64,000 nucleotides of DNA from Tilletiaria anomala UBC 951 (lineage: Eukaryota; Basidiomycota; Exobasidiomycetes; Georgefischeriales; Tilletiariaceae). How positions within the stretch are numbered: the first letter of the stretch is position 1; each line of letters starts with the position of its first letter. Position numbers and translations under genes: made by a program. The notes under the pieces are model-generated. The model ran no database searches. It was not told the DNA's origin and saw nothing but the letters and a program-made list of their open reading frames with translations. Of the stretch, positions 11,070 through 23,747 are shown piece by piece. The stretch covers positions 20,913 to 84,912 of the forward strand of contig NW_013546940.1 of the NCBI RefSeq assembly GCF_000711695.1. The letters are read 5' to 3'.

Positions 11070-11373
11070 GCGATGCATTGCAAAGTAGAGCAGACGCCAG
11101 GGCAGGTCCTCATGCCAGCAGCGGTCACTTACTCGCATATCCTTTCCATCGTCGCAATCAAGCTCAAGCAGACACCCCTGTAGCATTTTTCAAATTTATG
11201 CCTTCATGTCCAAGCAATCGTCAGTTACAGCATCTCATGGTCAGGCTATAGCGCATGATCAGAGGAACATGTATTCCAATGCCTTCGTCGACTTGCTTTG
11301 CAAGCGAGAAGAAAGGAGCAGAGCGCCGGTTTGAACACAGGCGCGGAACAGTCTGCTGCCTGCCTCGGGATGA

Positions 11374-12760
11374 TCAGATGTTACGGCTCCGGCTCGTTCG
11401 CCACATTGCCCACGCCAGCTTCCAGTCGCGCCCGGCGGCGACGGCTTGCAGCGCCGGGTGGAACGGGTCAAAGTCGTGCTTCTCGAGCTGCTCGAGGTAG
11501 TAACGCGCAGGTACCTGTGGACATGTGAGCAGCAGCGGGCGGGCGGCGTTTCAGTTGCGAAAGTTCGTATCTGCGCATAGGTACTGCATAGAATTAGCAT
11601 GCGCGACGACTCACAGCACCAACTAGCGGGCCAGCCAGCTGCTCCGGCACTGTTCCCCGCCGGAATGAGTCGCGGATCAGCGTCCTGGCCGTAATGAGGT
11701 AATCGTTCGCCCTTGTTGCAGTCTCAAACACGGCATCTCTCACGCCCTGCGCTCGCCCGCCATTGCGGTAAACGTCTTCCTCGACAACGCGGTGGGCGAG
11801 CAGGTGCTCGTGCGGTAGCATCAACCGTCGCTGCCCGCGCATCATTGACGGGCGGTGCGACGGCGACGGACCGGCTGATGCACTCGCAGTGCTGTCGCCT
11901 GGCGAGGCAGTCTGCTGTGGGAGGAAGCCGGCGTGAAAAGGCACAGAGGCGAGCTGCAGCGTCAGACCCGACGCTTTGCCGAGATGCGAGAAGATCTCGT
12001 CGGTGCTTCGCGCGTCGTAGCCGAGCAGGTTAAGGGAGAGGTAGTAAAGGCGCGAGGACGTCGCTTCGGCATACTCTTCCATGTCCTCCAGCGTCGGTGG
12101 TGTCAGTGGAGCCGCAAGGTCGTCTTCACGTGCACTGATGATCCGTTGGAAATGGTCTTGCACCAATCCGCCCTGCGCGAGGACTGCCGGGTCGTGGATC
12201 GCTTCTGCAAGCGCGAGAGCAACAGGGTGCTTTGGTGGGCGTTTCTGAAGGCCCACATTGTCAAACACAGGCCTTCAATCGTTCGAATCAAGTGGAAAAA
12301 TCGCCCTCACATTGTAGCATCCCCGAATCGCGTCCCTCCACCATCCTATTCGAATGCGGCCCAGTATCTCAGAAGAGACGGTCTCCTTGATCGATGCCAG
12401 CTCTGCATTAAAAGCGCGCAGTGCCAGGTAGTGCCGCTGTAGGCGTCTTGGATAAAAGTAGTGCGCCAGGTAGGAAGAGTAGTCTCGCACCGAGACGAAC
12501 GCTTTCGTCTCTGCCGTTGACGTCACTGCGGCGCCATAATTCGAAGACGGGGATGGAGATGTGCCTTCCGGTCCTCCAGGCGTTGCTGGTGACGCAGCCA
12601 AGGTTTTTGAGCTGATTGATCGTTCATAAGGTCTTCGGGCGTGAAGCAGGCAACAACAGCATTCGCTCGCCCGGGTGGGTAAGGGTGCCAGGCGAGACCT
12701 GCTCTGTGCAAGCACCGTCGCTCTTGCGGTCGACCAGGCTGTGGTTAACGCGATCGCCAT
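11374..12760 (-). CDS. Squalene/phytoene synthase-fold protein, NDUFAF6-like mitochondrial complex I assembly factor
   Basis: Three exons (12760-12311, 12244-11615, 11514-11374) join in phase 0 to give 406 residues. The N terminus (MAIALTTAWSTARATV, rich in Arg, Ser and Ala and free of acids) looks like a mitochondrial presequence, which is why I chose this start over an upstream in-frame ATG at 12910. The body shows the trans-prenyltransferase-like helices of NDUFAF6: YFYPRRLQRHYLALRAFN, IGWWRDAI, EATSSRLYYL and LGKASGLTLQL. The Asp-rich metal motifs of true squalene or phytoene synthases are not obvious, which fits a non-catalytic assembly factor acting on the ND1 module of complex I. A Ser/Pro-rich insert of about 30 residues follows FLPQQTASP. 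The end KLAWAMWR is family-like. Confidence 0.85.
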
Positions 12761-13343
12761 CGCGCTCTCTCTTTTTTTCCTTCGGAGGTTGGAAACTCCG
12801 TTGCCGTGAGTCTTGCCGTATTTCCACCTACGGGTGAGGCGCCCAAGGGAAGAGCAATGGCCGAAAACGAATGCCTGACTGTGCAACCACAGTTGGCAAG
12901 CACAAGACATCGTTGGGGTTGAGCAAGGAACACAAGAAGATGTCAGTAGTCACCCTTTGACAATATGACGGCATTGTTCAACATTTGATGCTGCTTGTGC
13001 ATGAAGTAGGGTTGTTCCCTTCACCTTCTGACCGCTCACACCCAGAGACGCATCGGGAGTCGAGAGAGCAAGCCATGGTGGCTTTCAATCGAATACTTCG
13101 CAATGGGGGATTGCGACGGAAGAATGGCCTTCGCGAGGTCCTGCTCGGCTGTCGGTCCATGGCGCGAGATGCTGCAACAGTGCTGTGCCCAGCGAAACCC
13201 CTGTCTGATGTGAACAGCATGGACGCGACAATGGGAATGCCAAATTTTACCGTGATGCACGGCCCGCCCAGCTGACCCGTCCAACGTCTGTCGGCCGCCT
13301 GGAGCGAAGAAGCATAATCATCGCACGCTACGCATTTGCCACC
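12761..13343. other. Divergent intergenic region between the NDUFAF6-like gene and ORC2
   Basis: A 583 bp interval between two divergent starts. It holds no supported gene and probably contains both promoters. An in-frame extension of the NDUFAF6-like gene up to 12910 is open but lacks targeting or domain features, so I treat it as 5' UTR. Confidence 0.4.
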
Positions 13344-15650
13344 ATGGTGCGGCGAGTGTCTTCGCGTGTTCCGACTGGCCCGCTGCGCATGGCAACGCGC
13401 TCAGGTCAAACGGCACGAGGCCGCCCTTCCAAGAGGGAAACGTCTCCTCCGCAGCCGGACAATGAAGTTGCCGCAGACGCAAAGGAGACAAAGGCTGCGC
13501 TCAAACACCCTTTTACTTCGTCGCCAGAGCCAGCGCCGCTTCCAATCCCAGTTTCAGTTCCAGCTCCAGCACCAACACCCGCACTTAGTGTCTCGCGACC
13601 AAAGGCATCCACATTGAAGCTGTCGACACGCAAGGGAAAGGAGCGCGCGATCGAGCCAACCCCGTCGCAGGAAAGCGTCGGCGGGTTCGATTCTAGTCAA
13701 CGAAGCGTACATTTTAGTCAGAATGTCGTAGACACGGATGATCAGCGGCTGCAGCTGCAGGCGACCTCGGCCGCAGCCTGTCTGGCGGCACCAAGCGGCA
13801 TGCCAGCGGCAGCAGAAATCGGGGGTAGTCACGCTGCGCCCCATCCCGATGCTGGCGGCGCACCCCCACCGAAGAGAACACGTATCAACTTCGAAGACAA
13901 GCTCAGAGCAGACACTGCTGCTGCCCGAGCTGCGTCTGCCACTGTTTCCACATCAGACAGCCTCCACGCCGACTCCCGAACGCCAGCATTGGCCGCTCTG
14001 TCGGGTACTTTACCGCATCGTGGTCCCGGGGTGTCCGGCCCATCCGAATCGATGCTCCGGCGTAGCTCGGCGGATCACTATTTCGAAGCCTTCGCCGCGT
14101 CGTCTGCATCACGCAAGAAGAAGCGTGTTACCTCCGACGCGCTCATCAGCGAACTGCTACCAGATCTGACGACGGAGATGGTCGCAGAGCTATACGACCT
14201 GCCAACAATTGACCAGCCCAAGGCATCAGTTGCATCTGCCTCAGTTGCGCAGCATGCCACAGCGCGGGTCGGTGGCAGAAAAGAGCCAGGCAGCTCTTTG
14301 ACAGGCAGCGGAGCGGGGAGCGCATTCAACACGCAGGTGCTCGAAGAGTTCAATATCAACATCCATCGACGCACGAGCTATGCAGAGTGGACGCTTTTGC
14401 TTAGCCAAGGGTTCAAGCTGCTCTTCCACGGCGTCGGCTCCCCCGAGGCAGTCCTGCAGGATTACGTAGAGCAAAGAGCGCGGGGGGCGTACGGTACTGC
14501 GGTCGTCGTACGAGGCTACATGCCGGGCCTGCGAATAGAGAAGCTGCTGGAAGCGGCTGAGTCAGCTACGGCGCAAGCTGGGGAGCAAATCTGGGACGAA
14601 TCATCCGACGAAGAGACTGGCGGCGAGAAAGCAAATGGCGAGGATGAGCAAGCCGTGCGGCTGGAGGAAGATGACCAGTCGGTCAAGCATGCCAACCATC
14701 TTGAGGCGAGGGCGCATCGATTACGCCAGAAGTACACCCCTGTTCGCAGGTCCAAGCGTAAACTTCTACCGGAATCGAAGATACAGACCGGAACCAGGAC
14801 GGAGTCGCTACCGCCTCTCTATCTGCTCCTCATCGGGGTCGATAACAAGACCTGGCTGTCCTCACGTGCGCAACGCGTCCTTGCGATCTTGGCGCGAGCT
14901 CCACGCATCTACCTGCTCGCGACTGCTTCACACATCAATTCCGGCCTGCTCTTGCTCGGTGGGAGCTCTGGCGATGCGTCTGAGGGCGGCGTGACGGCAA
15001 TCCCCTGGCTATGGCAGGACCTCAACACGTTTGTACCACCCATTGACGAAATGCTCGTCTCATCCAGCAACATGGCGCACAAGGGTATTTCGCTGCCACG
15101 CGCGTTGTCGCTGCATCTGTACTCGCACGCAGGAAGAGCAGGCGCAGAGAACTTTCCCCACGGCGCACCCTCGTCTGCGTCTACCCCTGCCGCTGCAGGG
15201 TTAGCGGGTCGCGCTGGCGCAGACCACCATGGTGCGGACGACGAGGAGCTCAATGTGGAGTTCTCGCCTCATGGCGCGATCAGCATCCTACAGAGTGTCA
15301 CAGTCAGGGCCAAAAAGCTGTTCCGGCTGATCGCCAGCATGCAAGTTCACCTGGACGAAGGCGGAGACAGAGGTGAGGGGGGAGCCTGCATCCAACCTCC
15401 AGCGCCGCGGCCCGTGCTATTTTCTGAGGTCCTCGATCGCGCGATGCGGGACTATACCGCGACATCCGATGATCAGATGCGCTCGCTCCTGCCGGAATAC
15501 ACTAGTCATTCGCTCCTGCGCATCGTTAAGTGGTCCGACGCCAACCCTCAGTTGCGCTCGCTGCAGCCAGGGAAAGAGTACCTCTGGATCAACATGTCGC
15601 GACAGAACATTCTGCATGTACTCTCGCAGTTGGAGCAACTCGTCCAGTAA
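13344..15650 (+). CDS. ORC2: Origin recognition complex subunit 2
   Basis: This single-exon gene encodes 768 residues. The first 310 or so are low-complexity, rich in Ser, Ala and Pro, with basic patches such as KRTRINFED and SRKKKRVT. The conserved ORC2 AAA+-like region starts near NTQVLEEFNINIHRR and includes SQGFKLLFHGVGSPEAVL, AVVVRGYMPG, PLYLLLIGVDNKTW, LLATASHINSG and WLWQDLNTFVPP; a winged-helix segment follows. As in other ORC2 proteins the P-loop is degenerate (HGVGSPE in place of GxxGxGKT), so no ATP binding is expected. An acidic linker (residues about 410-440) interrupts the domain. The product binds replication origins with the other ORC subunits. An in-frame ATG at 13389 could be used instead. 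Confidence 0.95.
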   Translation: MVRRVSSRVPTGPLRMATRSGQTARGRPSKRETSPPQPDNEVAADAKETKAALKHPFTSSPEPAPLPIPVSVPAPAPTPALSVSRPKASTLKLSTRKGKERAIEPTPSQESVGGFDSSQRSVHFSQNVVDTDDQRLQLQATSAAACLAAPSGMPAAAEIGGSHAAPHPDAGGAPPPKRTRINFEDKLRADTAAARAASATVSTSDSLHADSRTPALAALSGTLPHRGPGVSGPSESMLRRSSADHYFEAFAASSASRKKKRVTSDALISELLPDLTTEMVAELYDLPTIDQPKASVASASVAQHATARVGGRKEPGSSLTGSGAGSAFNTQVLEEFNINIHRRTSYAEWTLLLSQGFKLLFHGVGSPEAVLQDYVEQRARGAYGTAVVVRGYMPGLRIEKLLEAAESATAQAGEQIWDESSDEETGGEKANGEDEQAVRLEEDDQSVKHANHLEARAHRLRQKYTPVRRSKRKLLPESKIQTGTRTESLPPLYLLLIGVDNKTWLSSRAQRVLAILARAPRIYLLATASHINSGLLLLGGSSGDASEGGVTAIPWLWQDLNTFVPPIDEMLVSSSNMAHKGISLPRALSLHLYSHAGRAGAENFPHGAPSSASTPAAAGLAGRAGADHHGADDEELNVEFSPHGAISILQSVTVRAKKLFRLIASMQVHLDEGGDRGEGGACIQPPAPRPVLFSEVLDRAMRDYTATSDDQMRSLLPEYTSHSLLRIVKWSDANPQLRSLQPGKEYLWINMSRQNILHVLSQLEQLVQ

Positions 15651-15879
15651 GGAGATGTCGATGAAGCTATACCTTCGTCTCCCAATGCCAGGTTTCATTG
15701 TCCGTGCCCGTACTCTTGGAAAGATATCCGTAAAATACAATTTTAGATTCGTTGCAGACCCAATTCCAATGAAAGAGAACAAATGTCCTTGTAGATGATA
15801 GAAGTGGTTTGGGAGGTATGCGAAGATAGCGCGCGAGCCTCAATGTTGAGGGGAGCGAGAAGAAGAAAGGTGATGCTGC

Positions 15880-18062
15880 TCAAGGCAAGAAGCCAGCGAC
15901 CACAGCACCGCCGACGACGGAAACGGCCATGGCGATCCACAGCCTGCCATCGGTCGGAATGCACAAGCTGGGCAATGCGCCGCTCGAGCTACCCTTGGAG
16001 GTCGCGCCAAGCCTGTTGCCGCGGCTGCCATTGCTGTTGACGATGATGCTCGGGTTGTCTGTTCCATATGGCTCGAACGTCTGTGTCGGCACGGCTGCTT
16101 TCTCCGTCACGTCGGGCGTGAGGAAGACGAGCGCTACACCCGGCGCAGGTACCTGCACAGGGCACTGGCCATCGTTGCACGCAGCCGTCTTGATGTTCTC
16201 GGCTCCTTGTAGGACACCGTCGCTCCAGTAGCCAAATGTTTGGTTGGCCCAAGTCTGGCATGGAAGAACGGGTACGCTCTATGTTCAATACTGTAGCGAT
16301 CGCAGATGGCAAGTTCAATGAAACTCACAATCCCATCAAGCGAATCAACACTTTGTGCGGCGAGGAGCTTGTAGCTGACAGTCGTCTGCCCGCTCTGGGC
16401 GGGTATGTTGGCTGTCCAGGTGTTGGCACCGGAAGCGTCGTTGATCATGTTGATAAGCACGACCTTTTTGGCGACGGTATTCTCGAAGATGGCATATGCC
16501 GACGCGTCATCCCGGTCCACTTGTAAGTCGAGCACCTGGCTGCTGTTCGTCTGACTCGCCAGCGCTTCGGCGACGACGAGGCTCGAGTAGTAGATCGGGC
16601 CCGTCTTCCAGCTCTTGGTGGTGGCGTTGTACGCAGGCGGCGTGAAGACGTTATAGATCGTGTTGATACCGGACGTGTGCCAGAATACACCCGTGTGGTT
16701 GCGGTAGGCGAGCTGCAGTGCCGCGTCAACACCCCAAATGGCACTCGTGAAGGCGTTCGAGACGCCATTAATACCGATACACGATGCCGTGTTTGTCTCG
16801 ACTAGGTAGTATGGAATCTGGTTGGCGACCGCTGCTGCGATGGCATCTGCGTCATACTGGGCAAAAGTGACTGTATTGGTGTGGTTCAAGTAGAACTCAT
16901 GGCCCTGTACCCCATTACTAGAGCACAGCGATTGCGGGTCTGGGGTTGACACCGTTGTTCCACACCCGTTGAGTCAGCATTGCCGGTGTCACAGATCAAG
17001 TAGTCGCTCTTCCTGTAACTCACACTGAATGGCACTGATTGCCTTCAGCCGGTCTTTGAATCGCTCGCGCATGCCGTTCTCCTCGGTGATGCTGAAGGTA
17101 GTCCATCCGCAGCATACGTTGGGAGCGGTGAAGAGTTTCGGCTGTATCAAGTCGCCCATGACCCTGCCGGTGAGGTCACCCCACTCATCGAGATAGGTCG
17201 GGATGTCGTAGTCGGAGGGTCTGTTTCCGGTCTGCGGGTACCGATCTGGTTCGTTACCGACGAGGATGAGGTCTACATGGTCTGAAATGTAGCGGTTCAG
17301 CGTCTTGACCATCAGCTCGGTGAAGCTGGCGGTGTGGTTGACCATGTTGAGACCCCAGACGAAATGTGTGTTGAGCTTCTGAGCAAGGGATTGCATTGCC
17401 TGGAAAACTAGGTCATTGTATTCGATTGAAGGAGTGACAGGCACTCCTTTGTCTGTGTAGCCATGGTCAGAGACTTTGACGATCATATCCGTTGAAACGG
17501 TGGAGGTGGCGTTGTAGATGGCCGTGTCCTGCGTGTTGCCACCGATACGGAGAATGGGGCCCATACCAGAACGGGTGGCCAGCGCAGAGATGTAGTTCAA
17601 GAATGAAATGTTTAGTTTTTGGGATGTCTTGCCGATGATCTCGTCCACGACGGATAGCTCGATGGAAAGACCAAGGAAGTTGCCGAGGACAGGGATACCA
17701 GGGTAGATCGGCGCATCACCTTGACCATAAGCGAGGTTCAGCTGCGTTGTCCCAATCGCTGCACTTGGAGGAGAAGGGACAGGGTACGCAGTGCTATCGA
17801 GGGCGGGGATAGGTGGCCCTGTCGCATTGGCGCTGGTCGGCGTAGCCGGGGCGGCAATGATTTGCAGAGAAGGCGCGGCAAGGGGGATCTGTTGGGCTGC
17901 TGTACCGCTCCTCCATGTTGACGATGTTGCGAGCAGAGCAGTAGCCATGGATGTGAGTGAGAAGCGTGATCGCAACCGCCGTCGAATTGACCGGCTCTCT
18001 ATTGATCGTCGTCCATGACGCTGCGGGTACTGGGATCGGAGAGCCATGGTGGCTGGTAACAT
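15880..18062 (-). CDS. Glycoside hydrolase family 79-like surface protein, probably GPI-anchored
   Basis: Three exons (18062-17024, 16939-16329, 16254-15880) join cleanly. GH79 enzymes are TIM-barrel glucuronidases. The acid/base is in VGNEPDRY (E271, counted from the 18062 start) and the nucleophile in YYLVETNTA (E394); both are intact. LRIGGNTQDT and QGHEFYLNH are further family landmarks, and a C-terminal beta domain follows. Many NxT/NxS sites suit a secreted glycoprotein. The N terminus has a basic patch before a hydrophobic stretch around MATALLATSS (ATG at 17948), so the true start could be 18062, 18047 or 17948. The C terminus ends in a hydrophobic stretch (WIAMAVSVVGGAVVAGFLP) after a Ser/Gly-rich spacer, the layout of a GPI signal. 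The substrate is probably a wall or capsule-type glucuronide. Confidence 0.85.
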
Positions 18063-18667
18063 GTGTTCGATACCTAACGAGTTGCAACGCGTGTCGATCT
18101 AAGGTGACTTGGATACGCTTCCTGGCGTTTGACGTTCGAGCAGTGCTTCTATTCTGCGAGCAAAACGCTGCGAGCCCACGGAGCAGACCGAAGATGATCA
18201 ACTCGTGTACGATAGATAATGCGAGCCTCTATTGCCGACGAAATATTGTGTAGCTTGGCTTGTGGAGGATCGTGGTGAAGTCACCCAGTTCGATTCATTT
18301 CAGGATCACTCCTGTCGATATTTTCGATACTTGCTGTGGGTACCGAGATGGAATCCCCGGAATTTGAAGCACAGGAGGTGTTGCCGTAATGCCGAAGCCC
18401 CCGGAATAAAGCTGGTAGGGGCGGAACCGCGGAGTCGATCATTTTTTTTTGAAATGCGGATCATTTCTGGATGCTGTGAGGCTCAAAAAAACACTCTTTC
18501 TGGAGGCAACTCTCTGCAAGACATGTGGGTAGGATGAATGACGGCACCCACCGGCAAATAGCATGCACAAGCGTGGGAAGGTCACGTTCTGAGTTGTGCA
18601 GTGTGTCCTGAGTAGCGCGGACAGAAGCGACGCAGCGAACGGGAAGTGTGCGTAGAAGCGATCGACG
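18063..18667. other. Divergent intergenic region between the GH79 and RPC11 genes
   Basis: A 605 bp interval with no supported gene. It includes a short T run near 18440. Both promoters are expected here. Confidence 0.4.
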
Positions 18668-19079
18668 ATGCTCCTGTTCTGTCCAAATTGCGCCAACGCG
18701 CTGACAATCAAGAAAGGCAACGAGTTCGAGAACCGCTGGGCATGTCAGACGTGTCCGTACGAGTACCCGATCAAGCGGCAGCTGCTCGAACGCAAGCGTC
18801 TGCCGCGCAAGAAGGTCGACGATGTCATGGGCGGCGAGGACAGCTGGAAGAACGTCGATAGCACCGAGGCTGTCTGCCCCAAATGCGAGCATGGCCGGGC
18901 GTACTTTATGCAGATCCAGATTCGCAGTGCTGACGAGCCAAGTGAGCACAGACCGAAGACCTTTCTCTTCATGCATTATGGGAGGACTGACAGACGGCAT
19001 CATTCCTCCCTTCCCTTTTTCGCCAGTGACAACGTTTTACAAGTGCTGCAGCTGCGGAGAACAATGGCGTGAAAACTAA
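18668..19079 (+). CDS. RPC11: RNA polymerase III subunit C11 (TFIIS-like)
   Basis: Two exons (18668-18941 and 19027-19079; 85 bp intron) encode 108 residues, the usual length for this subunit. The N-terminal zinc ribbon is CPNC...CQTC. The C-terminal TFIIS-type ribbon is CPKC...CCSC, with the acidic hairpin RSADEPMTTFYKC restored by the splice: the split codon becomes Met. The invariant Arg-Ser-Ala-Asp-Glu-Pro stimulates RNA cleavage by the polymerase active site. The subunit acts in termination, proofreading and reinitiation by RNA polymerase III. All eight zinc-binding Cys are present. Confidence 0.97.
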
Positions 19080-20213
19080 GTGGGCTATTGCCTCTTGGCC
19101 CCGTTAGCTTGTCTTCGCCATATCCACCTTTCGCCTACTCGTTTTCTCCCTGCTGCAGGCAGTGTGAGCAAGATACTAGACGAACTTTGCTGTGCAGAAC
19201 GCATTCTCGCCACTACGCGTAGCAAGCAAACCCGGCTGGTCGCTGCAAGTCATGCCACAAGAGTCTGCCCCCAACGGCTCCCCGGTTGGACCCTCCCCTT
19301 TTGGTATGCACTCAATCCTTCCACATAATATGGGATATGGACGTGCGGGTACTCTTCACCCTCAAGCCCTCCCCACGCATCCGCCCCGGCGCACATCTAT
19401 TGCGCAGAAAAAAGGCAGGCCACGTTGCGTCAGATGCGCCACATGCGATTCCATACATGGCACCGAGCAGCCAGGCAAGCGATGCCATTGCGCCCTGAAG
19501 ACATTCTGTCGCTGCCGATGGCCAGGGTGTGTAACAAACGCCTTGATGCGACCTCATCAGACGGCTTTCTGCACACGAGCGGCCCCCTTCTCGAATCAGC
19601 ATTTCTCCCAATCAGCAATTCTCCCTTAGGCGTGGACGCCGCCGAATAGTCTCGCGCCTGCCATGGAGAGTTCGTTTGTGGAACGGCTGCTTCTAGCAAT
19701 CTTGGTCATCTCTTTGACAGCGGCTACATCCGCTCTCGCTCTGGTCGCAATCAGCATATACTTGATCATACAGGCGGCTCTGCTCCGCTACCATGCATCC
19801 GCTGAAAGCTAGAAGGATCTCCTATGTCCAAAGCATGTAGATCCAACATCAAACACAAAAGGGCACGGTATGCTTCATTTTGTTTGCTTGCACTCGAGAA
19901 CCATCTGCTTCTCGTAGACATTCATCCTGCGTGAAGCGTAGACGCAAGCGGAAGTATGCGCACGCGTGAGAAACAATCTCTCGTCCACACATTTCTGTTC
20001 CACTCTCTTTCATCGTGTCTCTTGCTCTCGGCCGATGCTTCCTCTCCTTCTCTTCTGTGAATCGAATGGAATTCGCTCTGCTCTCCTGTTAAGTATGCGA
20101 ACCAGATGGGGCGATGAGCTATCTGGCTGGGTGGTGCGACTGCTGTATGAAAAGTCGCATGCAGAGGGAGTGCGGAATGATGCCGACGACATGACGTGTG
20201 GTGGACTCGGCAT
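19080..20213. other. Convergent gap of 1.1 kb, mostly without recognisable genes
   Basis: This gap separates RPC11 from the downstream SDR gene. The only candidate inside is a 49-codon ORF at 19663-19812. An overlapping open frame at 19192-19629 has no recognisable domain and a composition unlike the neighbouring genes. Confidence 0.35.
19663..19812 (+). CDS. Possible small single-pass membrane protein (49 residues)
   Basis: The ORF begins in a good context (GCCATGG) and encodes a short acidic start, MESSFVER, then a nearly continuous hydrophobic stretch of about 30 residues (LLLAILVISLTAATSALALV onwards) and a polar tail ending HASAES. That is the layout of a small membrane protein such as a subunit of a membrane complex. 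I recognise no family. It could instead be the last exon of an unseen gene, or chance. Confidence 0.25.
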   Translation: MESSFVERLLLAILVISLTAATSALALVAISIYLIIQAALLRYHASAES

Positions 20214-22489
<2,276 letters not shown>

Positions 22490-23747
22490 TCACGCCTTGG
22501 CGACGAACTTGTCGCCCTTGGTCTCTGCCAATCTTCGCTCGTGCTCCATCGCCTCTTGGAGCTCCTGCAGCATCATCTGCTGTCCTTCCTTCCCGAGCGG
22601 CTGCAGCGGTCTGCGTGGTACGCCCATGTCATAGAACCAGTGCCCCAGCGCCCACTTGCTCCCCGCGATGCCTGCTTTCGCCATGCACCAGTCAGCGCGC
22701 CCTACGAGCTCCTGCAGCTTCTGCGCTTGCTCGAGCTTGCCAAAGTCTTTCTCGCGAAATGCAGCGTCGATCAGCATGTACAGCTCGACGAGCGTGTGCG
22801 GGAACAGGTTGCCCGTCCCCGCGATCACGCCCGTCATGCCGATCGTCATGGCGGGCAACAGAACGTCCGCAAAGCCTGGCCAGACGTGCCACACAGGCTT
22901 GGCGTGCGCAGCGGCCTGCGCTTGGAGAGCAGAGACGAGCCGCGCACCTTTGCCAATCTGCGAGCAGGTCAGCTTGCCGCCGATCACGTTCGGGTGCTCG
23001 GCGATCGAGCAGAGTAGGTCGCTGTCCATGTCAATCCCTGCCGCAGCTGCAGGGAAGTTGTACAGCATCACTGGTACTGGCGAGGCCGAGGCCACTTCGC
23101 TGCAGGCAGCGAGAATGTGTGTGTTTATGTGTTAAAACGAGAGCGTGTCAGCTGAGCACTTTTTGCCTTGGCCAACTGCCTTAGAGAACGCACGTAAAGT
23201 ACTCCTTGAGCGCATGTTGGTTCTTGCCGATCGCAGCGCTAAAGTATCCTGGAGCAATGACAAGCACTGCGTCTGCGCCCGCCTGCGCCGCATCCTTGGT
23301 CAGCGTGATGGTCTCTTTGAGCGAGCCCGTGCCCGTGCCCGCGATGATCGGCGTCGTCGGGAGCAGCTTGCGAACCGTGCTGATGACTTGCTGCCGTTCT
23401 TCGCGGGTCATATGCGAGGCTGCGAGCGAGCATCAACCAACATGGAGAGTGTCAGCGTCTACTTCGAGGTATCTACTAGCACAGCAACAATCCAACCAAA
23501 TGTCATATGCACCTTCGCCATTCGTGCCCATCAGCACGATGCCACAGCCGGCCGAAGCGAGACGCCCACAGTGCTTCTGTAACGTGGGCAGGTCCAGTTC
23601 TTCGCCTTGTTCCTTGGAGAGAAACGGTGTCACGATCGGCACGTAGATGCCGCCGGGGACGTTGGGTTGTGACGTGCTGCTACCATTGGTGTGGTGTGTC
23701 GAACTGGCACTGCCGTTGCCGTTCAGGGGGGAAGCGGTGGGAGCCAT
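22490..23747 (-). CDS. DapA-family 2-keto-acid aldolase (4-hydroxy-2-oxoglutarate / L-threo-3-deoxy-hexulosonate aldolase type)
   Basis: Three exons (23747-23513, 23419-23194, 23099-22490; introns 93 and 94 bp) give 356 residues. Class I pyruvate-type aldolase signatures are complete: GTNGEASH at the first splice junction, VPVMLYNFP with the conserved Tyr, and VIGGKLTCS with the Schiff-base Lys. These enzymes split a 2-keto acid into pyruvate or glyoxylate plus an aldehyde. In fungi the best-known members are GaaC/Lga1 of D-galacturonate breakdown and hydroxyproline-pathway HOGA enzymes; sequence inspection cannot separate them. The first 25 residues are low-complexity (Ser, Thr, Asn, Gly). 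The C-terminal segment is helical and charged. Neither GaaA nor GaaB is in the window. Confidence 0.9.
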
